DNA of 64,000 nucleotides from Babylonia areolata (lineage: Eukaryota; Mollusca; Gastropoda; Neogastropoda; Buccinidae). A model generated the notes under the pieces. The model searched no databases. It saw only the letters and a program-made list of their open reading frames with translations, and was not told the origin of the DNA. The DNA lies in contig NC_134900.1 of the NCBI RefSeq assembly GCF_041734735.1, forward strand, positions 31,709,870 to 31,773,869, given 5' to 3'. The position numbers were made by a program, and so were the translations under genes. Numbering within the stretch: position 1 is the stretch's first letter; every line of letters begins with the position of its first letter. Positions 44,640 through 56,342 of the stretch are shown piece after piece.

Positions 44640-45364
44640 GATTATCAGCTGATAATCAAACCAGTATCTTGTCGCTGTCACCTGGATCAGAGATACGCAC
44701 CAGTATTGTTGATTGCTGTTATCAGCTTCAAACCAGTATCTTGTCGCTGTCACCTGGATCAGAGATACGCACCAGTATTGTTGATTGCTGTTATCAGCTT
44801 CAAACCAGTATCTTGTCGCTGTCATCTGTATCAGAGATACGCACCAGTATTGTTGATTGCTGTTATCAGCTTCAAACCAGTATCTTGTCGCTGTCATCTG
44901 GATCAGAGATACGCACCAGTATTGTTGATTGCTGTTATCAGCTTCAAACCAGTATCTTGTCGCTGTCAGCTGTATCAGAGATACGCACCAGTATTGTTGA
45001 TTGCGATTATCAGCTTCAAACCAGTATCTTGTCGCTGTCAGCTGTATCAGAGATACGCACCAGTATTGTTGATTGCGATTATCAGCTTCAAACCAGTATC
45101 TTGTCGCTGTCAGCTGTATCAGAGATACGCACCAGTATTGTTGATTGCGATTATCAGCTTCAAACCAGTATCTTGTCGCTGTCAGCTGTATCAGAGATAC
45201 GCACCAGTATTGCTGATTGCGATTATCAGCTTCAAACCAGTATCTTGTCGCTGTCACCTGGATCAGAGATACGCACCAGTATTGTTGATTGCTGTTATCA
45301 GCTTCAAACCAGTATATTGTCGCTGTCAGCTAGATCAGAGATAAGCACCAGTATTGTTGATTGC
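44640..45364. repeat. 72-bp minisatellite, about 10 copies, inside the CA10-like intron
   Basis: The unit is TTATCAGCTTCAAACCAGTA, TCTTGTCGCTGTCACCTGGA, TCAGAGATACGCACCAGTAT, TGTTGATTGCTG. Variants alternate (CACCTGGAT/CAGCTGTAT; GCTG/GCGA) in blocks. Because 72 is a multiple of three, frames stay open on both strands and give perfect 24-residue repeats, but the array lies in an intron and has no start or splice context. Confidence 0.96.
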
Positions 45365-45371
45365 TGGTGAG

Positions 45372-45373
<2 letters not shown>

Positions 45374-45434
<61 letters not shown>
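45374..45434. repeat. (GT)n microsatellite
   Basis: About 30 uninterrupted GT units. Confidence 0.97.
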
Positions 45435-45437
<3 letters not shown>

Positions 45438-45516
45438 TTTTTTTTTTTTTGTTAATCCCTTCTGTAGGATAATTATTTTCAATTTTTTTTTGTTTTTTTG
45501 TTGTTGTTGTTTTTTT

Positions 45517-45653
45517 GCTGCCCCGTCATCTGCACCGTTTCAATGCCATTACTCCCACGCCGCTCATTTAGATTCCCCCATACACGGCCACACCTGGGTT
45601 TGTCCGTCGTAGTTCCAGCATCGGCAGTCCACAGGGAACCATCGATGTTAGGT
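45517..45653 (+). repeat. Dispersed repeat family D, fragment 1
   Basis: GCTGCCCCGTCATCTGCACC...CCATACACGGCCACACC...GGCAGTCCACAGGGAACCAT matches 51856-51994. Both copies follow a T-run. Confidence 0.8.
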
Positions 45654-45712
45654 ATTATTTTCAAATCTTAATCGACTTCAGACTAAGCATTGATTTACGC
45701 TTTACTCTTCTT

Positions 45713-45875
45713 CGTCTTGTGTTCGTGGGCTAGCAACTTCCACGTTCACTCCTACCTGCGAGCGGGCCTCCTCTGGCTTGACGGTTTTTACCCAGCCATA
45801 TAGGTAGCCATACTCCGTTCCCGGGGCGAGAGCATGCTGGGTACACACGTTAGTGTTTTCCATAACCCGCTAACG
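45713..45875 (-). mobile_element. Old SINE S1 fragment (3' half)
   Basis: The plus strand reads GTTCACTCCTACCTGCGAG, GGTTTTTACCCAGCCATATA, GCATGCTGGGTACAC, CATAACCCGC, in the order of the inverted S1 body at 50700-50850. Diverged, with no head or target-site duplication seen. Confidence 0.65.
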
Positions 45876-46194
45876 ACGGGTCATTTGTAACGAGGTTCTT
45901 TTAGTAGAACTTTCAAAGGCATTAGTTCATAGCCCTCTTTCTACATTCCCTTAATGTACTTCATAATTGTGTTAATGGTTTTAGTTACTATCATCATAAT
46001 TGAACTGTTACTGTTAAAGCTAATTTCATGTTAGTTATGCATTTCTTAGTAGTTTTCTACCCTTTTTCTGTATTATCCTGACTTCTCATTTCAACTCTCC
46101 CCACCCCATCCCACTAATAGTGAAAAGACGCTAAACTAAAGAACGAACACACACACATTCCACACACACACACACACACACACACACCAGTCAC

Positions 46195-46344
46195 CTGTAT
46201 CCTGGACACGTAGATTGGTTTGTTGAAGAGGACCCAGGTGACCGTCTCGTGGCAGGCAGGCTGTGTCAGGGAGCCCTCGTAGGTCAGGTAGTAGTTGGTG
46301 TCCGGCAGGAGGCTCTTCACCCCCAGGTCCTTCACCTCCTTCGT
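46195..46344 (-). CDS. CA10: Carbonic-anhydrase-related protein 10/11-like, exon A
   Basis: It encodes 50 residues: TKEVKDLGVKSLLPDTNYYL, TYEGSLTQPACHETVTWVLF, NKPIYVSRIQ. This is the alpha-CA segment around canonical SLTTPP(C)xExVTW. Relative to CA2 numbering, Thr199 is kept, Thr200 is Gln and Pro202 is Ala. The Cys at position 203, which forms the disulfide in secreted CAs, is present. The zinc histidines lie in upstream exons not seen here. The donor is CAG|GTGACT at 46195/46194. The chosen acceptor (...CAACAGGGCAG|ACG) gives a phase-0 start exactly where CA2 has its matching intron; an alternative AG lies 5 bp upstream. The splice acceptor sequence is part of the minisatellite 46345-47836. 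Assignment to CA10/11 rests mainly on exon B (RTNIN). Confidence 0.88.
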
Positions 46345-47836
46345 CTGCCCTGTTGGGGCACAAGGCAACGCACAAGTCTGTGTAGGCTGTCACAAGTGGA
46401 GTGTGCCCTGTTGGGGCACAAGTCTGTGTAGGCTGTCACAAGTGGAGTTTGCCCTGTTGGGGCACGAAGCAACGCACAAGTCTGTGTAGGCTGTCACAAG
46501 TGGAGTTTGCCCTGTTGGGGCACAAGGCAACGCACAAGTCTGTGTAGGCTGTCACAAGTGGAGTTTGCCCTGTTGGGGCACGAGGCAACGCACAAGTCTG
46601 TGTAGGCTGTCACAAGTGGAGTTTGCCCTGTTGGGGCACAAGTCTGTGTAGGCTGTCACAAGTGGAGTTTGCCCTGCTGGGGCACGAGGCAACGCACAAG
46701 TCTGTGTAGGCTGTCACAAGTGGAGTTTGCCCTGTTGGGGCACAAGTCTGTGTAGGCTGTCACAAGTGGAGTTTGACAAGTCTGTGTAGGCTGTCACAAG
46801 TGGAGTTTGCCCTGCTGGGGCATAAAGCAACGCACAAGTCTGTGTAGGCTGTCACAAGTGGAGTGTGCCCTGTTGGGGCACAAGTCTGTGTAGGCTGTCA
46901 CAAAGTGGAGTTTGCCCCTGTTGGGGCACAAGTCTGTGTAGGCTGTCACAAGTGGAGTCTGCCCTGTTGGGGCACAAGGCAACGCACAAGTCTGTGTAGG
47001 CTGTCACAAGTGGAGTTTGCCCTGTTGGGGCACAAGGCAACGCACAAGTCTGTGTAGGCTGTCACAAGTGGAGTCTGCCCTGCTGGGGCACAAGTCTGTG
47101 TAGGCTGTCACAAGTGGAGTTTGCCCTGTTGGGGCACAAGTCTGTGTAGGCTGTCACAAGTGGAGTTTGCCCTGTTGGGGCACAAGTCTGTGTAGGTTGT
47201 CACAAGTGGAGTCTGCCCTGCTGGGGCACAAGTCTGTGTAGGTTGTCACAAGTGGAGTTTGCCCTGTTGGGGCTCAAGTCTGTGTAGGCTGTCACAAGTG
47301 GAGTTTGCCCTGTTGGGGCACAAGTCTGTGTAGGCTGTCACAAGTGGAGTTTGCCCTGTTGGGGCACAAGGCAACGCACAAGTCTGTGTAGGCTGTCACA
47401 AGTGGAGTTTGCCCTGTTGGGGCACGAGGCAACGCACAAGTCTGTGTAGGTTGTCACAAGTGGAGTTTGCCCTGTTGGGGCACAAGGCAACGCACAAGTC
47501 TGTGTAGGCTGTCACAAGTGGAGTTTGCCCTGTTGGGGCACAAGGCAACGCACAAGTCTGTGTAGGCTGTCACAAGTGGAGTTTGCCCTGTTGGGGCACA
47601 AGGTAACGCACAAGACTGTGTAGGCTGTCACAAGTGGAGTTTGCCCTGTTGGGGCACAAGTCTGTGTAGGCTGTCACAAGTGGAGTTTGCCCCTGTTGGG
47701 GCACAAGTCTGTGTAGGCTGTCACAAGTGGAGTCTGCCCTGTTGGGGCACAAGTCTGTGTAGGCTGTCACAAGTGGAGTTTGCCCTGTTGGGGCACAAGG
47801 CAACGCACAAGTCTGTGTAGGCTGTCACAAGTGGAG
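46345..47836. repeat. 46/58-bp minisatellite built from the 3' splice site of CA10-like exon A
   Basis: About 29 units of CACAAGTCTGTGTAGGCTGT, CACAAGTGGAGTTTGCCCTG, TTGGGG (46 bp), many with an extra 12 bp (CACAAGGCAACG type, 58 bp). In the transcript direction each unit carries GTGCCCCAACAGGGCA, the same sequence that forms the acceptor of exon A. Units with TCTGCCCTG, which keep the second AG, occur next to the exon and sporadically inside. One unit near 46772 is deleted. Confidence 0.95.
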
Positions 47837-48262
47837 TTTTTCAGAAATCTGCGTAGTTTGTCATTAGTCTGTCCAGTCTATTAGAAGTCTACCAGAAGTG
47901 TCTGTAGTCTTTCAGAAGACTGTGTAGTCTGTCAGAAGTCTGTCGCAAGTCTCTTCAGTCTTTCAGAAGTCTGTGTAGTCTATCAGAAGTCTGTTCAGTC
48001 TGTCAGAAGTCTCTGTAGTCTATTGGAAATGTGTTTAGTCTATCAGTAGTATTTATAGTCTATCAGACGGCTGTTTAGTATATCAGAAATCTGTATAGAC
48101 TATCTGAAGTCTGTTTAGTCTGTCAAGTCTGTATCAGATTACTATGCAGTCGATTAGATGTTTATACAAACTATCAGATGTGTAGTGTCATGAGTCTCAA
48201 CAGTCTATCACTCTACAGTCTGTCACAAGAATCTATAGTCTATCATGGGTCTCAACAGACAG
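47837..48262. repeat. Degenerate (AGTCTGTCAGA)-type tandem repeat
   Basis: CAGAAGTCTGTGTAGTCTAT and TCAGAAGTCTGTTCAGTCTG words recur every 18-22 bp with heavy divergence. It directly continues the minisatellite and shares the GTCTGTGTAG word, so it may be an older relative. Confidence 0.8.
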
Positions 48263-49197
<935 letters not shown>

Positions 49198-49513
49198 TCA
49201 AAATTAAATCCAGGCCCAGATGTCTTTGTATTTATAGAATGGAATGGAGAACACACACACACACACAAGTCTTGGTTAATTCTTTAATCTTTAAAACTGT
49301 ATTGTGTTTGGGGTGGGTGGTGCTTTAAAAAGCTCTCATTTGCTCATGTTGGTCCTAATGTACCTCCAAAAGGAAGGTTGATTTGGTCACAGCAAGCGAC
49401 AGCTGTTTCGCACTTTGGAGTGCTCATCGGGCTTGCTACCCGCTCTTGACTGCAAATCAGAGAGAAACCACTACTCAAGCAAGGAGAAATTACCAACTGC
49501 TTGGCAGGGACTT

Positions 49514-49874
49514 ATGACGGGCGCAATAGCCGAGTGGTTAAAGCGTTGGACTGTCAATCTGAGGGTCCCGGGTTCGAATCACGGTGACGGCGCCTGGTGG
49601 GTAAAGGGTGGAGATTTTTACGATATCCCAGGTCAACATATGTGCAGACCTGCTAGTGCCTGAACCCCCATCGTGTGTACACGCAAGCAGTAGATCAAAT
49701 ACGCACGTTAAAGATCCTGTAATCCATGTTAGCGTTCGGTGGGTTAAGGAAACAAGAACATACCCAGCATGCACACCCCCCGAAAACGGAGTATGGCTGC
49801 CTACATGGCGGGGTAAAAACGGTCATACACATAAAAGCCCACTCGTGTGCATACGAGTGAACGCAGAAGAAGAA
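49514..49874 (+). mobile_element. SINE S1, young full-length copy with 11-bp target-site duplication
   Basis: GGCAGGGACTT at 49503-49513 and 49875-49885. The head has A-box-like TAGCCGAGTGGTTAAAGC, anticodon loop CTGTCAA (Asp-type) and B-box GGGTTCGAATC. It ends GAACGCAGAAGAAGAA. It shares with 50688-51047 the loss of about 22 bp just before the tail that the 3337 copy keeps. Confidence 0.93.
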
Positions 49875-50029
49875 GGCAGGGACTTTTTATTTTTTTTTTT
49901 TTTTTTTACAAAAAATGAAATGTCTCAATAATATATATATATATATATATATATAAATATATATACTCAAAAGAAAGTTTCCTGAGGTAGAGAAAAACTT
50001 TTTTTTTTTTATTGGATTCACCGAGAGAA

Positions 50030-50116
50030 GCGGACGGCGAGTAATTGAAACGTCAAATCTGTGTGATCGTCCCCACGATCAACGTGCCATGGCACGCCAG
50101 CTCAATACGCTGGGAC
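50030..50116 (+). repeat. Dispersed repeat family G (GAGTAATTGAAACGTCA), copy 1
   Basis: GGCGAGTAATTGAAACGTCA, AATCTGTGTG..., CAACGTGCCA. Related to 51570-51620, 52862-52935 and the minus strand at 60165-60085. Confidence 0.6.
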
Positions 50117-50257
50117 TGGCCACAGGTGACAACCCCACCATCCCTCCCTCCCTTTCACAGCCCCGTACTGACCCCCTTTCACACTGGCTCTCCCAGTCTT
50201 CTGTCAGCTCCGATCCCCCTTCTCTCTCTCTCTCTCAACTCTGTAAGTCACTGACAA

Positions 50258-50600
50258 TAATGATAATAATAATAATAATAATGCACATTTTTATAGCGCC
50301 CTTTCACTCTAAGAGCTGAGGGAGCTTTACATGAAAAAAAAATTACAAGTTACATAAAACATTCATGACCACTCTTTCTTCCACCCCCCCCCCACCCCCC
50401 GACCCCCCAACTCACACTCTCCCTTTCCCATTCTACATACATCCAAAGTGAACTGACATGGGTGGTGATGGAGAACAAGGAAGCCCGAGAGTACTTATAG
50501 ATAGGTTTTAAAGAGATGAGTTTTTAGTGATGAGCGAAAAGCAGAAATAGAATCAGACGCACGGATATGATGAGGCAGATGTGAGGAGCAGCAAAAGAAG
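50258..50600 (+). repeat. Dispersed repeat family E member
   Basis: (ATA)n, CACATTTTTATAGCGCCC, GGAGCTTTACATGA, then AGTGAACTGACATGGGTGG and GGTTTTAAAGAGATGAGTTT. Only the first 80 bp resembles another sequence in this window (9238-9420). Confidence 0.45.
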
Positions 50601-50687
50601 AAAGAACGTTCACCATAGGACTAGCTGTCCACTTGATTCCTCCCGGTCTGTCAGCTGTGTGTCTCTCTCAGCTCTGTGAAGAGTCAT

Positions 50688-51047
50688 CTTCTTCTTCTTC
50701 TGCGTTCACTCGTATGCACACGAGTGGGCTTTTACGTGTATGACCGTTTTTACCCCACCATGTAGGCACCCATACTCCGTTTTCGGGGGTGTGCATGCTG
50801 GGTATGTTCTTGTTTCCACAACCCACCGAACGCTGACATGGATTACAGGATCTTTAACGTGCGTATTTGATCTTCTGCTTGCATATACTCACGAAGAGGG
50901 TTCAGGCACTAGCAGGTCTGCACATATGTTGACCTGGGAGATCGGAAAAATCTCTACCCTTTACCCACCAGGCGCCGTCACCGTGATTCGAACCCGGGAC
51001 CCTCAGATTGACAGTCCAACGCTTTAACCACTCGGCTATTGCGCCCG
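50688..51047 (-). mobile_element. SINE S1, young full-length copy with 15-bp target-site duplication
   Basis: TCTGTGAAGAGTCAT at 50673-50687 and 51048-51062. Minus orientation, with the head at 51047 (CGGGCGCAATAGCCGAGTGG) and tail (CTTCTTCTTCTTC on the plus strand) at 50688. Asp-type loop as in 49514. Very similar to 49514-49874 over its whole length. Confidence 0.94.
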
Positions 51048-51107
51048 TCTGTGAAGAGTCATGAGTCACTGGGGTGCCGCTCACAAGAACCGTTCACCAG
51101 AGTCCAT

Positions 51108-51155
51108 CAAGTCTCCTCAGGGAGACAGCGTCACCACAATACAGCGCCACCATTT
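51108..51155 (-). mobile_element. SINE S2 3' fragment
   Basis: CTCCTCAGGGAGACAGCGTC followed by CAATACAGCGCCACCATTT resembles the S2 3' region (CTCCCCAGGGAGAGCGCGTC...TACAGCGCCACCCATTT). Short and diverged. Confidence 0.55.
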
Positions 51156-51224
51156 CGTTTTGTTTTGCATTTAAATCAGGGCTCCAACGACTGCAGACTT
51201 TTCATCCACCTCTGTTAAAGACTT

Positions 51225-51620
51225 CGTTATACACAACGGTCATTCCCTGACCGTCACGCTAATGAAACCCCATGTGCATCCCACTGATGCTTTTCTTGGA
51301 AGAGAATCAAATTTCAGTTTGAGAATGAACAGCAACACGGAAAAGGGCAAGAAGAAAAATAGAGCAAAACAAGACAAACATCTTCAACGAGGATCAAACA
51401 TAAACCTTCGCGGCTTTTTTACATGCTACCCTCGCCCACGAAGGGAGAAGCGGTTGGAGTGGGGGTGGGGGTTCAAGAAATAAAGAAAGAAAGCCAAGAA
51501 GAAGAAAAACAACAACATCCTTTCAATATATTCACCAAAACGAGGGAGGGATAAACGTGGAACAGACACGTGAAATCTGCCTGGCTGAAGCCAACCCAAC
51601 GTGACAAGCTAAATCAGTTC
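51225..51620 (+). repeat. Segmental repeat pair, copy B (includes family G motif)
   Basis: AACGGTCATTCCCTGACCGT...GATGCTTTTCTTGGAAGAGA and, about 300 bp on, GTGAAATCTGCCTGGCTGAA...CAACGTGACAAGCTAAATCA parallel AGCGGCCATCCCCTGACGTT...GATGCCTTGCTTTCTGCAGA and GTCAAACCTGCCTGGCCGCA at 52425-52935. Confidence 0.65.
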
Positions 51621-51855
51621 CAGTGACTGCCAGTCATACCCAGCCCCTACCTCCAGCTCCACCCACTGACAGACCGATACTCCACACTACACCCCCCTCC
51701 ACCCTTTCACACACAGACTCTCTGACACGCACACACAGTCTAATGTATTGCTTATCTTAAAAACAAAAAAAGAAAGAAGAAAAAAAAAGACTGTAAAGAC
51801 GGCACCACATGGCTTGTGTGTTTGTATCGTTTTAAGAAATATGTCTTTTTTTTTT

Positions 51856-51994
51856 GCTGCCCCATCATCCACACCATTCCAGTGGCACCACTCCCACGCC
51901 GCCCATTTAGATTCCCCCCATACACGGCCACACCCGGGTTCGTCCGTCACAGTTCCAGCGTCGGCAGTCCGCAGGGAACAATCGAAGTTAGGTC
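51856..51994 (+). repeat. Dispersed repeat family D, fragment 2
   Basis: GCTGCCCCATCATCCACACC...TACACGGCCACACCCGGG...GGCAGTCCGCAGGGAACAAT matches 45517-45653. The element may continue to about 52150, but no second copy in the window shows this. Confidence 0.8.
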
Positions 51995-52424
51995 ACCAGG
52001 AGGCTACTACACACCAGAGAAGACCCTGCACTGCTTCTGAGTCACTTCGGTGGTGTTCAGTGGTGCCTGTTCTGATTCAACGTACTTAGGACACCATCAG
52101 CTACTAACGACAATAATGGCTTAGTCGCGGAGCCCATATGGTTTGTTGCATCCTGTTTTGATGACACTTCTCTCGTGTCCTGTCCATTTGCAGGTAACTT
52201 TATAACGACCACAAAAGACGTTGACGAGTGAAAAGAAAGCAAACAAAAATCCTTAAACAAGCAGAACAATGTGCCAATGACAGACAAAAACAACAACAAC
52301 AAAAAACAAACAAACCCACCTTTCCATGACTTGTCAAGAGGACAGTGAACAAAAACAGCTCATGTTATCAAAAGCGCTCTGATAATGTCAGATCGTTCAA
52401 CCACTGTGCTAAACATTTCGCCAT

Positions 52425-52935
52425 AAACAGCGGCCATCCCCTGACGTTTCCGCTCATAACATCCCACACGCTTGCCCAACGATGCCTTGCTTTCTGCAGA
52501 ATCAATTTCCGGTAAAAGATGGGGAGGAGGAGGAAGAGAGACAGGAAGGGGGTGGTGGAGGAGAAGAATGAAGAGGAGAGAAAAGAAGAAGAAGAAGAAG
52601 AAAAAGAAGAGTGTGGAGAAGAGATAGAGATGGATACATAAATATCGAATGCAAAAAACTAGTGCGGCAAGGGACCGCCCCACTCCCGACCACCCCCCTC
52701 CCCCCTCTAAGAAAGAAAAACAGACAAGAGAGATCCAGAAATAGACACGGAGAGACAGGGATACTGAATGCAAAAAAAAAAAAAAAAAAGACAAAAAAAG
52801 AGAAAAATCGAGGCAGGGACGCTAGCTAATACAGGCAGTAGGAAAAAAAAGGGGGAAAGGTGAGGGTGAGAGAGTAATTGAAACGTCAAACCTGCCTGGC
52901 CGCAGCTACGTCAACGTGACAAAACCAATCAATAC
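52425..52935 (+). repeat. Segmental repeat pair, copy C (includes family G motif)
   Basis: See copy B at 51225-51620. The middle is purine-rich (52520-52625, 52700-52870) and differs from copy B. The family G motif GAGAGTAATTGAAACGTCAA is at 52869-52888. Confidence 0.65.
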
Positions 52936-53740
52936 CAATCCATGCCAAGATCCCCATGCCCCCCCCCCCCCATATCCCCTACCCCCTGGTCCCGTACTAC
53001 ATCCTGTACAGCACCCCCCCCCCCCTCCCTCCTCCTCTGCCCACCACCCCTGAGCCCAACACCCACATTTTCTGTGCAGCCGAAGACTCCCGTTTGATGG
53101 TTAGATGGACTGGGAATTTGAAACAACAGAAGGAACACAGCTTGGCTAATAAACTGTAGGGAAATCTGTGATGACTGTCGCCAGTTATGTACTAAAAACA
53201 CCAATTTCTGTTTCGCTTCTTTGTTTTCCTCTCATCTTATATATCCACGGGATTTCCTGAAATAAACAAGTCTTGTCTTTCTTGTCGAAATATGAAACTG
53301 GGTCAAAGAACGCAGGATCTGATCTCGATCGCCGTTTACACTTTGGAGATGTCATCGATAAGAACTGGGTGAGTTTGAACAGTCCCACGCAGCTTGTCTT
53401 GTGTGGCAGTGGGTTTCGGCCACATCCCTTCCCTCAGACCTCAGAGGTGAGGTCCCTACAGACGTGAACAATACGAGCTGCGGTCCCGTTCCCTTCTCCA
53501 CATGGTGTCTGTGCATGTGGCCGTTTTCGTCTATTGCGTCCTGTCCATCCATAGTGCAAAGATAGTGATCTGTTCTGGTCTAAATTGTCAGTTGGCAGCT
53601 GTCAAGGGGCTGGTTTGGTTTGGAATGAGGTTTGATGATGGTCTTCATTAAATGCTTACTTGGTAAAACCTTCATCTGATGAAAGCGCTGCCATGTTGTT
53701 CCCTGGATGTGCATGCACGTGAAATCGTGCTTACTGTGTC
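52936..53740. other. Gene-free stretch
   Basis: C-rich runs at 52960-53045. A minus-strand open stretch at 53552-53352 has no recognised domain. Confidence 0.45.
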
Positions 53741-54122
53741 TTGAGTTCGATTATAACTCTGTCACCCGTACAGAAAGATGCTGCTGATAAAGGGGAGGAG
53801 GGGGAGGAGGAGGAGGTGGAAGAGGAGGACGATAAGGAGGACGAAGAGGAGAAGGACGGTGACAAGAAAAAGAAGATTAGAAAAAGAGGAGGAGGAGGAG
53901 GAGCAGAAGAAGAAGAAAAAGAAAAAAAAGAAAGGAAGAAGAAGAAGCAGAAGATGATGAAGGAGAAGAGGATGAAGAAGAAAAAGAAGAAGAAGAAGAA
54001 GAAGAAGAAGAAGAGGATGAAGAAGAAGAAGAAGGAGAAGAAGAAGAAGAAGAAGAAGAAGGAGAAGAGGATGTAGAAGAAGAAGAAGAAGAAGGAGGAG
54101 GAGGAGCAGGAGGAGGTGGAGG
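53741..54122. repeat. (GAA)n/(GGA)n purine tract
   Basis: Nearly pyrimidine-free plus strand of about 360 bp. The Lys/Glu-rich frame on one strand and the Leu/Ser-rich frames on the other are compositional. Confidence 0.93.
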
Positions 54123-54320
54123 TAATGCGGAATTCCGTGGAGACTGACCTTCACCTCTCCCCATTCTGTGTCCTGAAGACTATTTTGCTAAGGGCCGGAG
54201 CGGTTGGAGCAACATCAAGCTTTCAGCATCCACGACAGCAAACAGAACGACAGAACTACAGAACACAGCGCCTCAGGATGTTGATACATTGACAGAGGAA
54301 CGGGAGGTGGACTTTGAACA

Positions 54321-54377
54321 GGGGGGTAGTGGAGGGGAAGGGCGGGGGGGGGGGGGGGGGGTGGGGGTTTGGGGGGG
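54321..54377 (+). other. G-run cluster with G-quadruplex potential
   Basis: An 18-G run (54344-54361) followed by T, GGGGG, TTT, GGGGGGG, preceded by GGGGGG and GGGG. Four or more G-runs with short loops. Confidence 0.75.
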
Positions 54378-54430
54378 CAGAAGAAAGAAAACAAGGAACG
54401 TGATGGAAAGAAAAACAGTTGAAAAAAGAC

Positions 54431-54469
<39 letters not shown>

Positions 54470-54604
54470 AAATATGTGCGAATGCGTTCGCAGTACGGTT
54501 CAACAAAATACACTTCAATACTTGTATTAGCTCGGTGTGACTTACAAAGAAAGTCCTAAACACACTGCCAGAGCTTTTACAGAAATGTTGCTGAAAACTG
54601 AAGA

Positions 54605-54605
<1 letters not shown>

Positions 54606-54657
<52 letters not shown>

Positions 54658-54703
54658 GTGCGTGCGTGTGTGAGTGTGTGCGCGTGTGTGTGTGCGTGAG
54701 TGA

Positions 54704-54756
<53 letters not shown>

Positions 54757-55291
54757 CGTGTGTGTGTGTGTGCGTGCGTGCGTGTGTGTTTCTGCGCGCG
54801 CGCGTGTTAATAACGCTTTCAGGAACCATGCTGACAGAAGACGGAATTAGACGAGGAGGGAATCGGACAAGCACAGAGCAAACGAACCACACAAGTATTG
54901 TAATTTTCACACAGATTACTCGAATGCCCACGCATAACGAACTGGCTCCTGAAGAGGCCAACTTCAAAAGAAAAACAATCGTGATTTTTAGGTCACCAGG
55001 TCAGCCAAGGACCGCCAGCAGGGTGCCGGATCCTGCAGGGAAACCCTTACCTCATGCCAGTCGTCTCTTCCTTAACTTTCTGTATATGTTTGTCTGCACC
55101 TTGTATATATATATATGTATATGTACTTTCTACGGACAATTTTAAGATAGGATCTGAAGATTTGCTACGTCCATGCAACCACCGCACAGCTGTATGCAAG
55201 AGACCAGATCTATGCTGCCATTGATATATATATATAAAATAAATAAACCAAAGTTGACCACACACACACACACACACATATATATACATAT

Positions 55292-55376
<85 letters not shown>

Positions 55377-55789
55377 GAGAGAGAAAGAGAGGCATATATA
55401 ATTATATATATATATATATATGCACGTGCGCGTAAATGTGCGTGCGTGCGTTTGAGTATGAGTGTGCGTCCGTGCGCGCGCACGCGCGTGTCTGTCTCGG
55501 TCTGTGTACTTTGTGTGAGTGCACCGGAAACTGTAAGAAGGCGGGAATGAGACAAGCCGAGGGCAAACGTCCCTCTCAAGAAGGATCGTAACTTTCGCAC
55601 CGACTACTCGAAAGGCAATGAACGACGGATCGTGTTGCCGAAAACGCCAACTTAAAACGTACAAAGGAAAACAATTTCATCTCCTGGCCTCATTGTTTGT
55701 TAATTTCTAGTTGAAAAACCACAGAGGCAACCGTGTGTTTGTTCTGTATTGTCCGTATGTTCTTTGTGGCTTGTTCAGGATTAAAGAGG

Positions 55790-55859
<70 letters not shown>

Positions 55860-56108
55860 ATGTGTATTTTCCTCCACCTCAGAACCATCTCAGTCTATCA
55901 TTGCACTGACAGGCAGAAGCGTGCTTCGTTCATCGCTAACGCGAATCATCTCTTCATAAACTTTATGGCTATGTTTGTCTGTGCCTTCAACATAAAAATG
56001 CTTTCTACGACCAAATTGAGATTGAGTCTCGAGCTTTCAGACGTCCATGCACCCATTACACAGACGTATGCAAGAGACCAAATACATGCTGCCACTGACT
56101 GAATATGT

Positions 56109-56155
<47 letters not shown>

Positions 56156-56156
56156 C

Positions 56157-56202
<46 letters not shown>

Positions 56203-56245
56203 ATGGGTGTGTGTGTGTATTCGTCTCTATCTATCTCTCTCTCTC

Positions 56246-56342
<97 letters not shown>

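Larger units (their letters stand above)
44109..46194 (-). other. CA10: Intron between CA10-like exons A and B (2086 bp)
   Basis: Phase 0, bounded by GTGACTGG after exon A and ...TGGACAG before exon B. It contains (AC)n tracts at both ends, a 72-bp minisatellite, a long (GT)n, a fragment of repeat D and an old S1 fragment. Confidence 0.8.

Noticed and set aside
44622-45370. Over 200-codon frames on both strands in the 72-bp array
   Set aside because: Both strands are open in register with the repeat and the array lies in the intron of the CA10-like gene. A true repeat protein would not be open on both strands by selection.
53741-54154. Lys/Glu-rich plus frame and Leu-rich minus frame over the GAA/GGA tract
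   Set aside because: Pure trinucleotide composition, with frames open on both strands.
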